This document shows positions 51,446 to 62,125 of a stretch of DNA of 64,000 bases, in pieces. Position numbers and translations under genes: made by a program. The notes below the pieces were generated by a model that saw only the letters and a program-made list of their open reading frames with translations, was not told the DNA's origin and ran no database searches. Origin of the DNA: Pomphorhynchus laevis (taxonomy: Eukaryota; Acanthocephala; Palaeacanthocephala; Echinorhynchida; Pomphorhynchidae); contig WNNJ02002792.1 in assembly GCA_012934845.2 (NCBI GenBank), positions 1 through 64,000 on the forward strand. The letters run 5' to 3'. Position 1 is the stretch's first letter. Each line of letters opens with the position of its first letter.

Positions 51446-52355
51446 TGTTATCATTATTAAAACTCAACTTTGAAGACATATTAAAGCCAATATAGCAGAA
51501 TTGCGTACAAATTTGCAAATTCATATCGTCATAGGTAAATACATCATTTAGTGATAACCTACCATCCCCTTGGAATTTTAACACTTTTGTTTTCGTTAGA
51601 TTAACTGCAAACCATTCGCCATGCAATACAGTTTGAGCCTAACCAATGCCGAATTCACATCTCCTATTTTTGACGAATATATAACCAGATTACTGCATAT
51701 AAAATACAAGAAGAGTTAGTTTCACTTATACGCTGGCAGATAATATACAAATAGACCGAACAAAAATTGGTTAAGAGGGTCACCCTTTGAAATGCCCTTA
51801 ATTTGTTAAAAGTAATCTGAATATTTAACTCCATCAATGACTCGGACAATGTGAGGAGAGAGAACCTGGTGTAGTACATATATGATATAGCTCTTTAGGC
51901 TAAGTGCAGTTATTAATTTTCGGAGAAGCAAGTCTCTGCCAATACAATCGAATGCCTTTGTAAAATCTACGAAAACAGTGTACAAAGAAAGGTGATTTGA
52001 ACGAGCTTCTTGAACAGCGTTTCTTATGATGGAGACAGCACTTGTGGTAAAGAAACTTAGTCGAAAACCATGTTGCTCGATTGGGAGAAAGTTTGATACA
52101 TAGACTGCAAGTCTACGGCTTATGATAGTATCAAATAACTTTTATGGGATCATTATCACCTTTAAAGTGTATTTTTAGGATCATCTTTTTCCAACAGGGA
52201 ACAAATCTCATATCAAGACCCGATTAAATAACATCACAAGAAAATAAATTGAGACTGACCAAATACCTTTAATATGTTCAGCGGCTATACCAGCACTGCC
52301 CACTGCCTTTCTATCAGGCATGTGTTGTAAAACGAATTCGATTTCATAGACTGTA
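51446..52355 (-). pseudogene. Family C LINE reverse transcriptase, copy 2 (3' part)
   Basis: Inverted duplicate of 15125-16065, readable as HGEWFAVNLTKTKVLKFQGD, YDDMNLQICTQFCYIGFNMS, FVDFTKAFDCIGRDLLLRKL and KGIS-GDPLNQFLFGLFVYY in pieces. The Gypsy element interrupts it at 52356; the rest resumes at 56195. It carries stops and frame changes like copy 1. Confidence 0.7.
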
Positions 52356-52426
52356 TGAACCGAGGCGAACAACAACAAAAGGCTTTATGCGAACATCTGA
52401 AAACATAACATATAAATATCAGTACA
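52356..52426 (-). repeat. Gypsy 3' LTR (71 bp)
   Basis: TGAACCGAGG...TCAGTACA on the plus strand, identical to 56124-56194. Flanked on the outside by ctgta (52351-52355). Confidence 0.9.
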
Positions 52427-55400
52427 TTCTCCCAACGATATAATCAGACAAATAGTTCGGTGATCGACGCATACGTGTCGATCGTCGAAATTCCATTGAC
52501 GGGATCTGCTGTAGATCTACTTGTTGCTCTTGACAATCGTGAACTTTATTCAGATCATAATTCTCATTAGGTATATGCGACGCTGAGCTTGTAGCACTGT
52601 TATTTGAATCCACCTCTGTTTGTAAATTGTAGATATCTGGAGTAAACATTGCAAGGAGTGAATCGTCCATCTGGCAATTTTGAGATATGTTGGATTCTTC
52701 GAATACATTTTGATTACAGTTATTGGGAGCTAGATATTGAGTTGAAATGTGAGTCTCTTTTCCATTAGGGTATCGAACTAGAGCGTAGTTCTCGTTGGCA
52801 TGAATAAGCTCTGCGCGATCTACAAGTGGATCGTTTTTACTAATACGGTTGAAATTCTTTACAAAGATCGGTCCAGGATTGATTAACCACTCAGGTAAGC
52901 TGACTCCCTTAGCTGATCTGCGATTGAATTTGAATATACGTTCATGAGGCGTTTCATAAGTCGAAGTGCATAAAAGAGATCTGATCGAATGAAGTGCCTT
53001 TGGAAGTGTTGTTTCCCACCGTTCGATTGGAATCTTATTATTATGATGATACAACCGTATCGCGTTCCATATCAACCCGTTATAGCGCTCAATCTGGCAA
53101 TTTGAGGTAGGATAGTAGGGAGTGGAATATGATAGCGTGATTCCCAATGTCAATAAATATTTACGGAACTCTACTGACGTGAAAGAAGTACCCCGATCGG
53201 TATGGATATTCTCAGGCGTGCCAAATAATGCGAACAACGACTCAAGACACTGAATTACCGATCGAGAACTGGTGTCAGCACAGGGAAACCCAAAGGGAAA
53301 TCGGCTATATTCATCTACTATAGATAAAATATATCTTTTCTTACTCGAGCTGGGCAGCGGGCCTTTAAAATCTAAGGACAAACGCTCCCATGGTTTACTG
53401 GCTTTAATCAAGGTACTTCGAGGGGGTTTATAAAAGTGAGGTTTCAATTCGTTGCAGCTAGGACAACCTTTGATGACTTTTCTAACATCTTCAATAGAAT
53501 ACGGAAAATTTCGATGACATACATAGTGCCACATCCTTGTTACCCCAGGGTGACACAAATGATCATGCATCCTTTCGAGTTCTTTTAAATCACTCGTGAC
53601 TGATCCTAAAGCAATTCGAGACATAGCGTCAGCTACCTGATTTTCTTTGCCGCATCGATATGACACGTCGAACTGATATTCGGACAATTCTATTCTCCAA
53701 CGATTGATTTTGTCATTTTTGATCTTACTGTCATGTTTATTTGAGAACAAAAATGCCACGGATTGTTGATCCGTCAGAACGGTGAAATGTCTACAGGATA
53801 AATAGTGACGCCAGTATCTTATAGATTCTACTATGGCTAGTGCCTCTTTCTCAACAGCTGCATATTTCATTGCGTTCTTATCCAGAGTACGTGAGAAGAA
53901 TGCGACTGGTTTAAAATTTTGAGACAAAGTAGCACCGATCGCAAAGGCAGATGCGTCTGTCTCGACCACGAATGGGACTGAGAAATCTACTTTAGACAAT
54001 GTAGTTGATGCAAGGCTGTGTTTCAGACTTGCAAATGATTCTTTTGCATGAAGAGACAGCGGAAAAGATACAGTTTGTGCTAAAGGTCGAACGACATTTG
54101 AAAAATTCTTTATCCATCGAGAATAGTGTACGAACATTCCTATAATACGTTTAAGTTCGACTAATGATTTTGGCTCAGGCATTTCCAATAAGGGTTTGAC
54201 ACGATCAGGGTCAGGTGAAATGCAACCGTTATATATCTGGTAGCCAAGAAATCATACCTTAGAGACTCCGAAAATACATTTTGACGTATTTAAAGTGATA
54301 ATATATTTCTTAGCAACTTCTAAGAAGCGATCAAGATTCCTTTGGTGAAGTTCCTTTGTTTCACCGCCGATAATAACATCATCCAAATAAGCGTACGTAG
54401 ATTCAAGATCCTCTTCCTCGATTAACTTAGCGATGATACGTTGGAAATCCGCCACTGCATTTGTCAATCCGAACGGTAGGCGTTTAAATTGGTACAAACG
54501 AATATTAGCTTCAAATGCAGTGTAATGCCTCTCATTCTCCTGAATGGGAACCTGATGATAAGCATTCTTTAGGTCTAATCGACTGAAACTTTTGAATGGA
54601 GATAGCTTATCAATGAATTCGTCAATCCTGGGAAGAGGGAAGCCGTCAAGATGAGTGAATCGATTCACCGTCAAACTGTAATCTATTACCATTCGCACTT
54701 CGCGACCAGGATTTTTAACCAGGACAACTTGTGCACGCCACGGAGACGTGCTATTCTCGATGATACTGGAATATAATAGGCGTTTTACCTCGGCTGCGAT
54801 AAAACAGTTATCTTCTGGAGTTCTTCGACGAGATGGAATTGCAACAGGTTTTACCGCTTTGTCTAGGAATTGAAATAGAGACGGGGCTTCAACTTTCATT
54901 TCCCCAACACCTGCAACAACGACCAAAGGACGTTCTACTCCGTTGAATTCTATGGTCACCGTCGAGTGTTGACGAAGAAAGGGTACACCGAGGATCACAT
55001 CTGTTACTAGGGTGGGGAGAATGAAGAATTTTACATTTCGATAGAAACGATTGTTTAAAACAACATCGGCGAATGTACAATGTCTTAACTCACAGGAAAA
55101 TTCAGATGCAGCGAGAGAAACTTTTAAATTTGTGGATTTTCTCACAAGCTTGCACTTTGTAGCGACATCACTTCTGACAATATTAAATGGACTTCCAGAA
55201 TCGATCATCCCGCTTACTGAGATATTATTCAAACTTATAGTGGGCTGGATTAAGTTTGATGATGACGCGTTTGTTGTGCTTATTGACGTTTGTTGTGCTA
55301 TAAAGACGCAGACGTACCAGAATTTCTTGAACGGCACATGTTAGAAAAGTGTCATTTCTTGCTGCACGTATGACAGGTAGCGTTGCGAGTAGGACAGTGA

Positions 55401-56109
55401 CTCCGCACGTGACGGTTTCGACCGCAAAAGTAGCATCGCTCTTGATTTTTGATTGCGGAACATTCTTGTTGTGTTTCCGAATCATCTCTGGGTAAATTTG
55501 TCAACTGCGGTGGATTAGCATAGTTAATCATAGATTCCATATTTTCAGATTGAGTGATATCCCGTGAAGATAACCGGAATTCCGATGCTTCAGCCTGTGC
55601 CAACTCGATTGATCGAGCGATCCGATAAGCACTCTCTTTGTTAAGATCGACGGTTTCAAGTAGACGTTCTCTGATCGATGTGGAAATAATTCCAGCCACA
55701 AAAGTATCCAACAACAAAGAATCTCGATGTTCTCGTGAAGTTACATCTTTGAACTTGATTTGACGGGCAACGGATTCTGTCGTTTGAATGAACTGGTCGA
55801 TTGTCTGGTTTTCGGCTTGCTTCAAATTATGCAGCTGATGTCTTGCATATACATCTCCCCTGTCCTTTATAAAAATTCTACTTAACGTATCGATCGCGAT
55901 ATCATAATCATCGACTCCTTCGATGATATCATAAAGGATTGGAGAGATGTGGTTGATCAGAAGGTCAAGCTTTTGTTGGTTTGTGACATCTTCAAGAACT
56001 CGTACAAACGCATTGAATCTTTGTAGCCAATGACGCCAAACTTTTGCCGAATCAATCCCATCGGTTAAAGCATCTAGGATCGCTGGTTTGAGTAGCTTGT
56101 CCATTCACA

Positions 56110-56164
56110 ATGTTCGCATAAATTGAACCGAGGCGAACAACAACAAAAGGCTTTATGCGAACAT
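56110..56164 (-). promoter_or_regulatory. Putative self-priming site of the Gypsy element
   Basis: ATGTTCGCATAAA inside the 5' LTR (56164-56152 in sense) is perfectly complementary to TTTATGCGAACAT lying one base after the LTR (56122-56110), with a 29-nt loop. The primer-binding position is thus filled by a segment that pairs with the element's own 5' LTR RNA. Tf1/sushi-type Gypsy elements use such self-priming; use here is inferred. No tRNA-like match was evident. Confidence 0.6.
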
Positions 56165-56194
56165 CTGAAAACATAACATATAAATATCAGTACA
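56124..56194 (-). repeat. Gypsy 5' LTR (71 bp)
   Basis: Identical partner of 52356-52426, bounded by ctgta at 56195-56199. In the element's sense it starts TGTACTGATATTTATATG and ends CCTCGGTTCA, with ATAAAGCC inside. Confidence 0.9.
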
Positions 56195-56345
56195 CTGTAA
56201 AATATGTGTTCAAGTGGCTTAGCTCTCCTAGAGGCCTTAAGGACCGACTGAAAGAACTACGCTTCTTTTCATCTCCAATAATGGAATCATATAAATTACT
56301 AAAATGTGGTTCCCATTGAGAAATTGATACAATGACAATAGTACT
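56195..56345 (-). pseudogene. Family C copy 2, upstream part beyond the Gypsy element
   Basis: Continues the family C sequence interrupted at 52355: minus strand VSISQWEPHFSNLYDSIIGD, EKKRSSFSRSLRPLGELSHL and NTYFTVY, matching 14985-15120. Further right it meets the tail of L2-A copy 5. Confidence 0.75.
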
Positions 56346-56374
56346 CACTGAACGACGACGGGGGTATAAGAACA

Positions 56375-57835
56375 ATAATAATTTATTTAAAGTGCCAAAT
56401 GCGTGCCAGCTGCATGCTTACAAGTCCATTAACTAGCAAAAAAGCAAAAGTCATAGATAAATTAGTCAAAGTGTTAAAATGTGATCGTATTTGACGTTTG
56501 AGGCACGGCATTGAGGTTGATTGGCGTATATGAATGGGCAGATGATTCAACGAGAGAAGAGCGGCCACAACGAAGGAGTGGAAACCAAAAGAGATAGAGT
56601 AGTTTGGAACATGTAAAAGAAAAGAACTACGGGAAAGCAAGGAACATTAAACAGGATGAGAATTGTCGAGAAACGGAAGGTTGAGAAATTAAGGGGTTTG
56701 AAAAGTTACAAGGCGGAAAGCAACGATAAGAAGACGAATTTGAACACGACAATAAATTGTAGCCAAATCGAGAGAAGCAAGATTGTAGGATGTATGATCA
56801 AAACGACGAAGACGGAAAATTCGGACGGCTGCGTTGACGATGCGTTGTAGCGGAAGAAGAGTGGATTTAGGTGAGTTGGAAAATAGACTAAGACAGTAAT
56901 CAAGTCATAACAGTTGGAAGGAAATGTGCGGCTACGGATAGACAAGTTGAACAATGTGGTTAGGAAGGGTGAGATAGATGAGCAGATATTTTTAAGCAAG
57001 TAAGTGGGAATTGGGTCAGAATGAGATGTTTTATTAGGTAATGACAGCAGAACCGAAGAAACTTCATCAGACGAAACGGGAAGAAGTTGGAATATCTTTT
57101 GGAAGCACGTATTCAAATAGAAGAGAGGATACAAGAGGCATATGAGTAGAAGAGAAAGTAAATAAGATAGCTTAGTTTGTAGATAAGAAGAAAATTCATC
57201 AGGATTTATATTACAAGGGGTAGATGATCGTGAAAGAATTGAGTTTAAGATTTTCCAATGAGATATAGAGTTGGAAGATGACTTGATTTGATTTCGCTAA
57301 AAGAGATTACGCTTAGCACGCATAAGAATATGATGAGAACGGCGAAGAGAAAGATAGGAAACATGGAGATTTGGAGTGAGTAAGTTTGGAGGACGTTTAA
57401 GAAAACCATTAAACACACGAAAAGAGTGACGGAGTCGACCCTTAGAAAGACAACAGTCGGAATCGAACCAGGGAGCAGGGCGCAAGCGCTGAAAATGTCG
57501 GGGTTGAATATGCAGAATGTGATTGAGGATAGTCGTAAGTTCAGAATCAAACAGAATGCAGAGATCATCGGGATAAAGATAATTAAGTGAAAGTGAAAAG
57601 AGTGAAGAATTGGGTAAGTCTTCGCAGATAATAGGGAAATCGAAAATTTTTCATGGTCGACTTAGAGTAGCTAAGTTTGGAGGCTGAGTATAAGGATGGG
57701 GTCGAGTAAGATTAAGATTGACAAGGAAATGATCGGACACGTAGGATTAGTAATTGACAAGGAGGTATAGTCATTGAAGCATTCGGCAACATCAACGATG
57801 TCCAAAACATTAAGTCTATTTTTCTTAGAACAATG
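56375..57835 (-). pseudogene. L2-A copy 5 (full span with internal deletions)
   Basis: From the tail and hairpin (56401-56417, one mismatch) through the RT C-terminus (FGFHSFVVAALLSLNHLPIH), a deletion near 56910, the pre-RT linker (FQLLPVSSDEVSSVLLSLPN, KTSHSDPIPTYLLKNICSSI), and the endonuclease end (LYPDDLCILFDSEL, RLRPAPWFDSDCCLSKGRLR, ITNPTCPIISLSI). It is the only L2-A copy showing sequence upstream of the RT. Several stops, shifts and deletions. Confidence 0.75.
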
Positions 57836-58260
57836 ACTTGTAATAGTTGTTTCTAAAACCACAGTTAAAGTGGTTTTAATGTACATTTAAACGCACTACA
57901 TATGAACCTATGTTTTATTGGATTTTTATGTAATTTTGGATTCCAAAATAATATAGGTGTAGTTTTATTATATGATTCAACCTTTATACCCTTCTTATCT
58001 ATTATAGAACAATGACTTGTAATAATTGTTTCTAAACTCAACTCACTACGTTCATATGTTGGATTTACATTTAAATCATTAGAATTAACCTCTTTCATTA
58101 GTATATCATAATGAAGCTTTTTGCATATGAAGACAAAGTTATTACTAGCTTTATCAATAGTTGTCGTTATATTTCGATTATCCTACAATATTTTGTGAAG
58201 TGTGCTTTAATTTCTTTAAGTATTTTATTCATAGACAGAAAGTGGTTTTAATGTACATTT
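57815..58260 (-). pseudogene. Penelope-like element copy 2 (rearranged fragment)
   Basis: Minus strand KEVNSNDLNVNPTYERSELS, ETIITSHCSIIDKKG, TPILFWNPKLHKNPIKHRFI: the same part as 8380-8560 in copy 1 and continuous in frame across the site that is shifted there. A second piece (58172-58260, the MNKILK region) is joined upstream in the wrong order, and a third snippet near 57820-57854 ends in a 9-bp palindrome (57854-57878). Jockey copy 3 inserted in it at GTACATTT. Confidence 0.75.
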
Positions 58261-58272
58261 TAATAACAAAAA

Positions 58273-59504
58273 ATGAATGCTAAAACGCTATCGGAGCTTC
58301 AAAGCTCTACAACTTTTGGTGATTTTACAATGAAATATGGTAGTAATGAACGATCTGGTTTAATTCTTTCGTCTACTGGAAACAATTCTAATCAGGTTAG
58401 TGATGTTTCGTGTTTATTAAATGCAGATAAGGGGCTGCTACCCCCGATTCCAAAATTAGCTAACCTGTACATCATCAATTCAAAAAAACCAATAGAGAAA
58501 CACAATCTCTTCTCAACCTTTTTGCGAAAGTTTGTATCAATTCATCCAAACAGGGTGCTGTTCAATTCAGTGAAGATTTTGAACAATACTGTAAGAGTTT
58601 CCTTCCCGAATGCCTCTTTATTAAAGGAATACAAAGATTATTTTGACAAGCACCTTTTGGACTCTGGTTCCATAACGTTGAAACCCCTTCAGTGCTCAGT
58701 TAAAATATCTAATTTTCCATTGTTTCTAACAGAAGAAGATTTGATAACTCTGAAAAAATTGTATGGCCTCCAATCAGTGAGGCAAGTCCTAGGTAAGGGG
58801 GCGACCCCCTCCCAGTGGCTTTTGCAAATACAGATCTTGATTCCGGTCTGCTTCTTTCTAAATCGTCAGCGAATCCTTTCCTAGGTTTTAACTTAGGATT
58901 CACTCTAATTGACGAAGACCGACTCACATTCCCACACTGTAACAAGTGCCATGCCTGGGGCCACTGGTACTCTACATGCAGCAAGGCCTTGGTATGCGGT
59001 GTTTGTGGTGCTGGGGATTGTCAGTATGCTTTAAAAGGGGAAAGATGTCAGGCCTCCTCCTCTTGCGCTAATTGTGGAGGGGAACATCCGGCCTGGTCAA
59101 GGCGCTGCAGAATATTTAAAGAATATAAACAACTGTTTGTTAAGCCTAGAACCCCGATCAACTACGCCTCTGCTGCTGGTTCATCAGCCAACCGGATGTC
59201 AAACGCTGACATCATTCAACTTCTTGATAACCAGAAACGAGTAATTTTTTCGCAATTTCAAACAATGATTGGACCTCTGCTATCCTCTTTTGTAGGGACA
59301 ACAGCTGCCCCCATGCCTAACGAGCTTAAAACCCCCACTCCAAGAAGAGGGGGCTTCGGCCAGAACAGTCCCACCCCCAAGGTGGGGAAGATGATCAAGG
59401 ATAAGAAGGCTTCTCTGGGAAATGAAGATATTGCCCTGGGGGGTACGACCCGCGACGGGGCTAGTGGCAGTGAGGGTAACCCTCCTGCACCTAGCTCTGT
59501 CTAG
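58273..59504 (+). CDS. Jockey copy 3 ORF1: zinc-knuckle RNA-binding protein, two frames
   Basis: Frame 1 (58273-58884): MNAKTLSELQSSTTFGDF, LPPIPKLANLYIINSKKPIE, NRVLFNSVKILNNTVRVSFP, LKPLQCSVKISNFPLFLTEE. Frame 2, opened by a -1 change at the GGGGG run 58797-58801: GDPLPVAFANTDLDSGLLLS, CNKCHAWGHWYSTCS, CGVCGAGDCQYALKGERC, CANCGGEHPAWSRRC (CCHC knuckles), then a basic tail to APSSV at 59504. No other defect is seen. Copy 2 has the same change at the same codon, so it is either an inherited lesion or a programmed -1 shift. Confidence 0.8.
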
Positions 59505-59536
59505 GTTGGCATCCCCCTTCCAACTAATTTAGCCCA

Positions 59537-61987
59537 ATGGTGAGTAAACCTGAGCCTTTTTCACTGAATATTCTTCAGTGGAATTCGGGAGGTGCTTCTG
59601 CCCTTAGACTTTTATCTGGTAGAGACGCAGATGTTATAGTCCTCCAGGAGACGCGGTCTATCCGTCTCCCCCAGGACATTACTCGATTTATCTCAAAGCA
59701 AATTTGTTCCCACTATACTCCGTACATAACCCCACCTCACTCCTCTTCATCTCAAGGACTCTTGACCCTAGTTAAATGCTCTTTAAGGTCCTCCCTGCTG
59801 CTAAATTACTCTTGTCCTGCCCTGTCTTGTCTAGTAGTTTCACTCGTTAAGAACGGTAAACGCCTCAGTCTAGCCAACGTCTACATTCGTCCAGGAGAGA
59901 TTCACAAGAACCGTGACCTTCTGGATGGTATTATCGATAGCGGCTATGACATTGTACTAGGTGACTTCAACGACAGAACTGGTCGTTGGATTAATGCTGC
60001 TCTCCGCAGAGCCAGGAACGGTTATCTTATTCACAAACCACCGTCCCCTACATTTCATTGCACATCAACGAATTCACTCCTCGACCTATTACTGCTCCAC
60101 GAGAGATGGTTGTTAAAACCCTTCTGCACGGAGCAGTCGCGACAGCATCTGTCCACATCTCATGATCTAATTCGCTGGCGGATAGAGGAGGATACGCTGC
60201 TTCGGAGAAGATTCCACTTTGACCCGATCAGAGTGGCTTTCTTCCAAGCTGCTATCCAACGCTTCCCCCGAATTGGTAATGAGAATTTAACCGAATTTAA
60301 TTCCTACCTCTCTTCGCAAGCTACCGCATTGCTTTCTACAATCTATAAAGGTCGCATTTTCAATCCCACTCCGACGAAACTCAAGGTTCTAGCAAAACTA
60401 CTGAACCTCCCTAATCTCTCTTCTTCCGCCAGACAGACTCTCTCGAATGAATACTGGCGCACCAGATATTGGTTCCAGCTGAGTAGGGATAGGGCGAGCA
60501 TTGCTCGTCTTAACCCTTCTCAGTCTTCCTTTTGGAAGATTTTCAAGAAGGAGAAGTTTGCTTGTTGGAGGGATAGGGCCTTGGGTTGGATCGGTAGAAT
60601 TGGCCTTGATAAAGTTTTAGAAGAGTCACTTGCCTTACACAACTATGGAGCCACTCAATCTCCGCAACCAATCCCGCCTTGGGGAGACTTCAGGAGTAGA
60701 GACTTATCTGTCACAGATATTCTCAACGCCTGGGGGCCTCTTCCAAGCACCTCCAAAACCGTCGCTCCACTCTCTTCTCGTGTCTGTCAGCTTTTGACAA
60801 CCGATCAAAGAAGGGAGGTGGCCATCACAATGCTATTAGCCACCCCATCCGATGTAGCCGGCATCAACATTAGCAAGAGAATTTTTATTCCAAAAAAGTT
60901 TCCGGTCTCTTGTCCTAAAGACCTGCGGCCCATTTCGATTCAAAATTCCCTCGTATCGATCTACGAAAAAGCGCTTGCGCGTAGAATCCGCGATCATCTG
61001 ATTAGGCGAAATTTAATCCCACCTGGTTTCCATGGGTTTGTCAAAGGTCGCTCGGTCCATTCAGTAGTTGGTGAAGTGCATCGGTTTTGTCAGGAGAACA
61101 GTCATCAGCTAGCTGTGGCAGTTTTCCTTGATTTTTCCGCTGCATTTGACCGCATCTCCATTCCATTTGTTATCTCTTCTCTCAGGTCCCTCGGGTTGCC
61201 TGCGAGAATTGTTAACAGGGTGGAGATACTGCTGTACACCAAGCGATTTTATTATGATGACGACCCTGATGCGCGTCAGTTCTACCCTATTACGGGTGTG
61301 CCTCAAGGTTCACCACTTTCTCCAATCTTATATCTTGCTGCCTCAATTATTCTATTTAAAATATTTAAACGTGAACAACGTCTAGTGGTGTACGCTGATG
61401 ACACCACAGCCCTGTTCACTGGACGCAGGTGCAAAGACGTAGTCTCGGACATCAGCCGCTTGTTTATAAGATTAAAAGACCAGTTGCCTAGATCCAACCT
61501 TATTCTAAACTCCGCTAAATCGCAGGTGGTTGTCTTTCATGGCTCCCCTGCAACCAAGAAAAAACTTAAGAGACTAGCACTCTCTACGCTCTCCTCCATA
61601 TTTGCATCCGAACCACTCCCTGTCTTCACAAGTCGAGTAAAATACCTGGGGTTCACCGTTTCGGTGAACTGGTCGGCGAAAGCCGACCTGGATAGACTCA
61701 AACGTATCCTGAAGAAAGCTATGTGGGCTCTGAAACGGGCCCAGCATCTGTCGTTGAATGGGAAAACCCAGGTGCGCCTTTGGGGTACCTGGGCTATCTC
61801 GGGATTAGTCTTCTTCTCAAGAGGACGTCCCCCAGAGCAAAGGCTAAGGTTTCTTAAGCTCCTCGTCTCTCGTTTACCCAACATCGTCCGCACCGATTGG
61901 ATTCTTCGGGAGGTGAAAGACCCCGGGTGGTTCAATCGGAAAGCGGCGTGCTGGATTGGTTGGGGGCTCAGATCCCCATTGATTTGA
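59537..61987 (+). CDS. Jockey copy 3 ORF2: AP endonuclease-reverse transcriptase
   Basis: Intact 816 codons (MVSKPEPFSLNILQWNSGGA). Endonuclease to about residue 220: LQETRSIRLPQDITRFI, ANVYIRPGEIHKNR, LGDFNDRTGRW, STSHDLIRW. RT about 420-690: RIFIPKKFPVSCPKDLRPIS, GFVKGRSVHSVVGEVHRF, FLDFSAAFDRISIPFVI (catalytic Asp), GVPQGSPLSPIL, LVVYADDTTALFTG (YADD). The C-terminal domain ends KAACWIGWGLRSPLI. Same length as copy 1; about 33 nt after ORF1, compatible with reinitiation. Confidence 0.92.
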   Translation: MVSKPEPFSLNILQWNSGGASALRLLSGRDADVIVLQETRSIRLPQDITRFISKQICSHYTPYITPPHSSSSQGLLTLVKCSLRSSLLLNYSCPALSCLVVSLVKNGKRLSLANVYIRPGEIHKNRDLLDGIIDSGYDIVLGDFNDRTGRWINAALRRARNGYLIHKPPSPTFHCTSTNSLLDLLLLHERWLLKPFCTEQSRQHLSTSHDLIRWRIEEDTLLRRRFHFDPIRVAFFQAAIQRFPRIGNENLTEFNSYLSSQATALLSTIYKGRIFNPTPTKLKVLAKLLNLPNLSSSARQTLSNEYWRTRYWFQLSRDRASIARLNPSQSSFWKIFKKEKFACWRDRALGWIGRIGLDKVLEESLALHNYGATQSPQPIPPWGDFRSRDLSVTDILNAWGPLPSTSKTVAPLSSRVCQLLTTDQRREVAITMLLATPSDVAGINISKRIFIPKKFPVSCPKDLRPISIQNSLVSIYEKALARRIRDHLIRRNLIPPGFHGFVKGRSVHSVVGEVHRFCQENSHQLAVAVFLDFSAAFDRISIPFVISSLRSLGLPARIVNRVEILLYTKRFYYDDDPDARQFYPITGVPQGSPLSPILYLAASIILFKIFKREQRLVVYADDTTALFTGRRCKDVVSDISRLFIRLKDQLPRSNLILNSAKSQVVVFHGSPATKKKLKRLALSTLSSIFASEPLPVFTSRVKYLGFTVSVNWSAKADLDRLKRILKKAMWALKRAQHLSLNGKTQVRLWGTWAISGLVFFSRGRPPEQRLRFLKLLVSRLPNIVRTDWILREVKDPGWFNRKAACWIGWGLRSPLI

Positions 61988-62125
61988 GGCCTTAATAGGA
62001 AGAAGACAAAGAAATTGTTGACCTATTTTTTCTGTTGACTGACTGTTTATTTTTTTTCTAACGGACTTCTTGTTAAACGACACTTCCATTTATGTATTTT
62101 TATTAATAAAGTCTTATTATTATTA

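Larger units (their letters stand above)
52356..56194 (-). mobile_element. Ty3/Gypsy-type LTR retrotransposon with 71-bp LTRs
   Basis: A compact fossil LTR element of 3,839 bp, read right to left. Parts: 5' LTR (56124-56194), gag with a zinc knuckle (about 55.35-56.1 kb), protease (DSGSPF) and reverse transcriptase (LDLKNAYHQVPI, YAYLDDVIIG) at about 54.25-55.35 kb, RNase H (VETDASAFAIGATL, VLTDQQSVAFL) and integrase (HLCHPG, SCNE, LSLDFKGPLP, HTDRGTSF) at about 52.4-54.2 kb, and the 3' LTR (52356-52426). It looks nearly whole, with about two interruptions of the internal frame, one of which may be the gag-pol frame change such elements use. LTRs are identical and the 5-bp target duplication (ctgta) is perfect, so it is young. 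The lineage is uncertain; very short LTRs recall Mag-type elements. Confidence 0.88.
58261..62125 (+). mobile_element. Jockey-type LINE copy 3 (near intact)
   Basis: Full-length copy flanked by an 8-bp target duplication GTACATTT (58253-58260 and 62126-62133) inside Penelope sequence. ORF1 58273-59504 has one -1 frame change; ORF2 59537-61987 is intact; the 3' UTR ends TATTAATAAAGTCTTATTAT. Spacing between ORF1 stop and ORF2 ATG is about 30 bp. Confidence 0.92.

Noticed and set aside
51664-51879. A 71-residue minus-strand protein
   Set aside because: It is a piece of the broken family C RT, identifiable by comparison with the copy at 15.6 kb.
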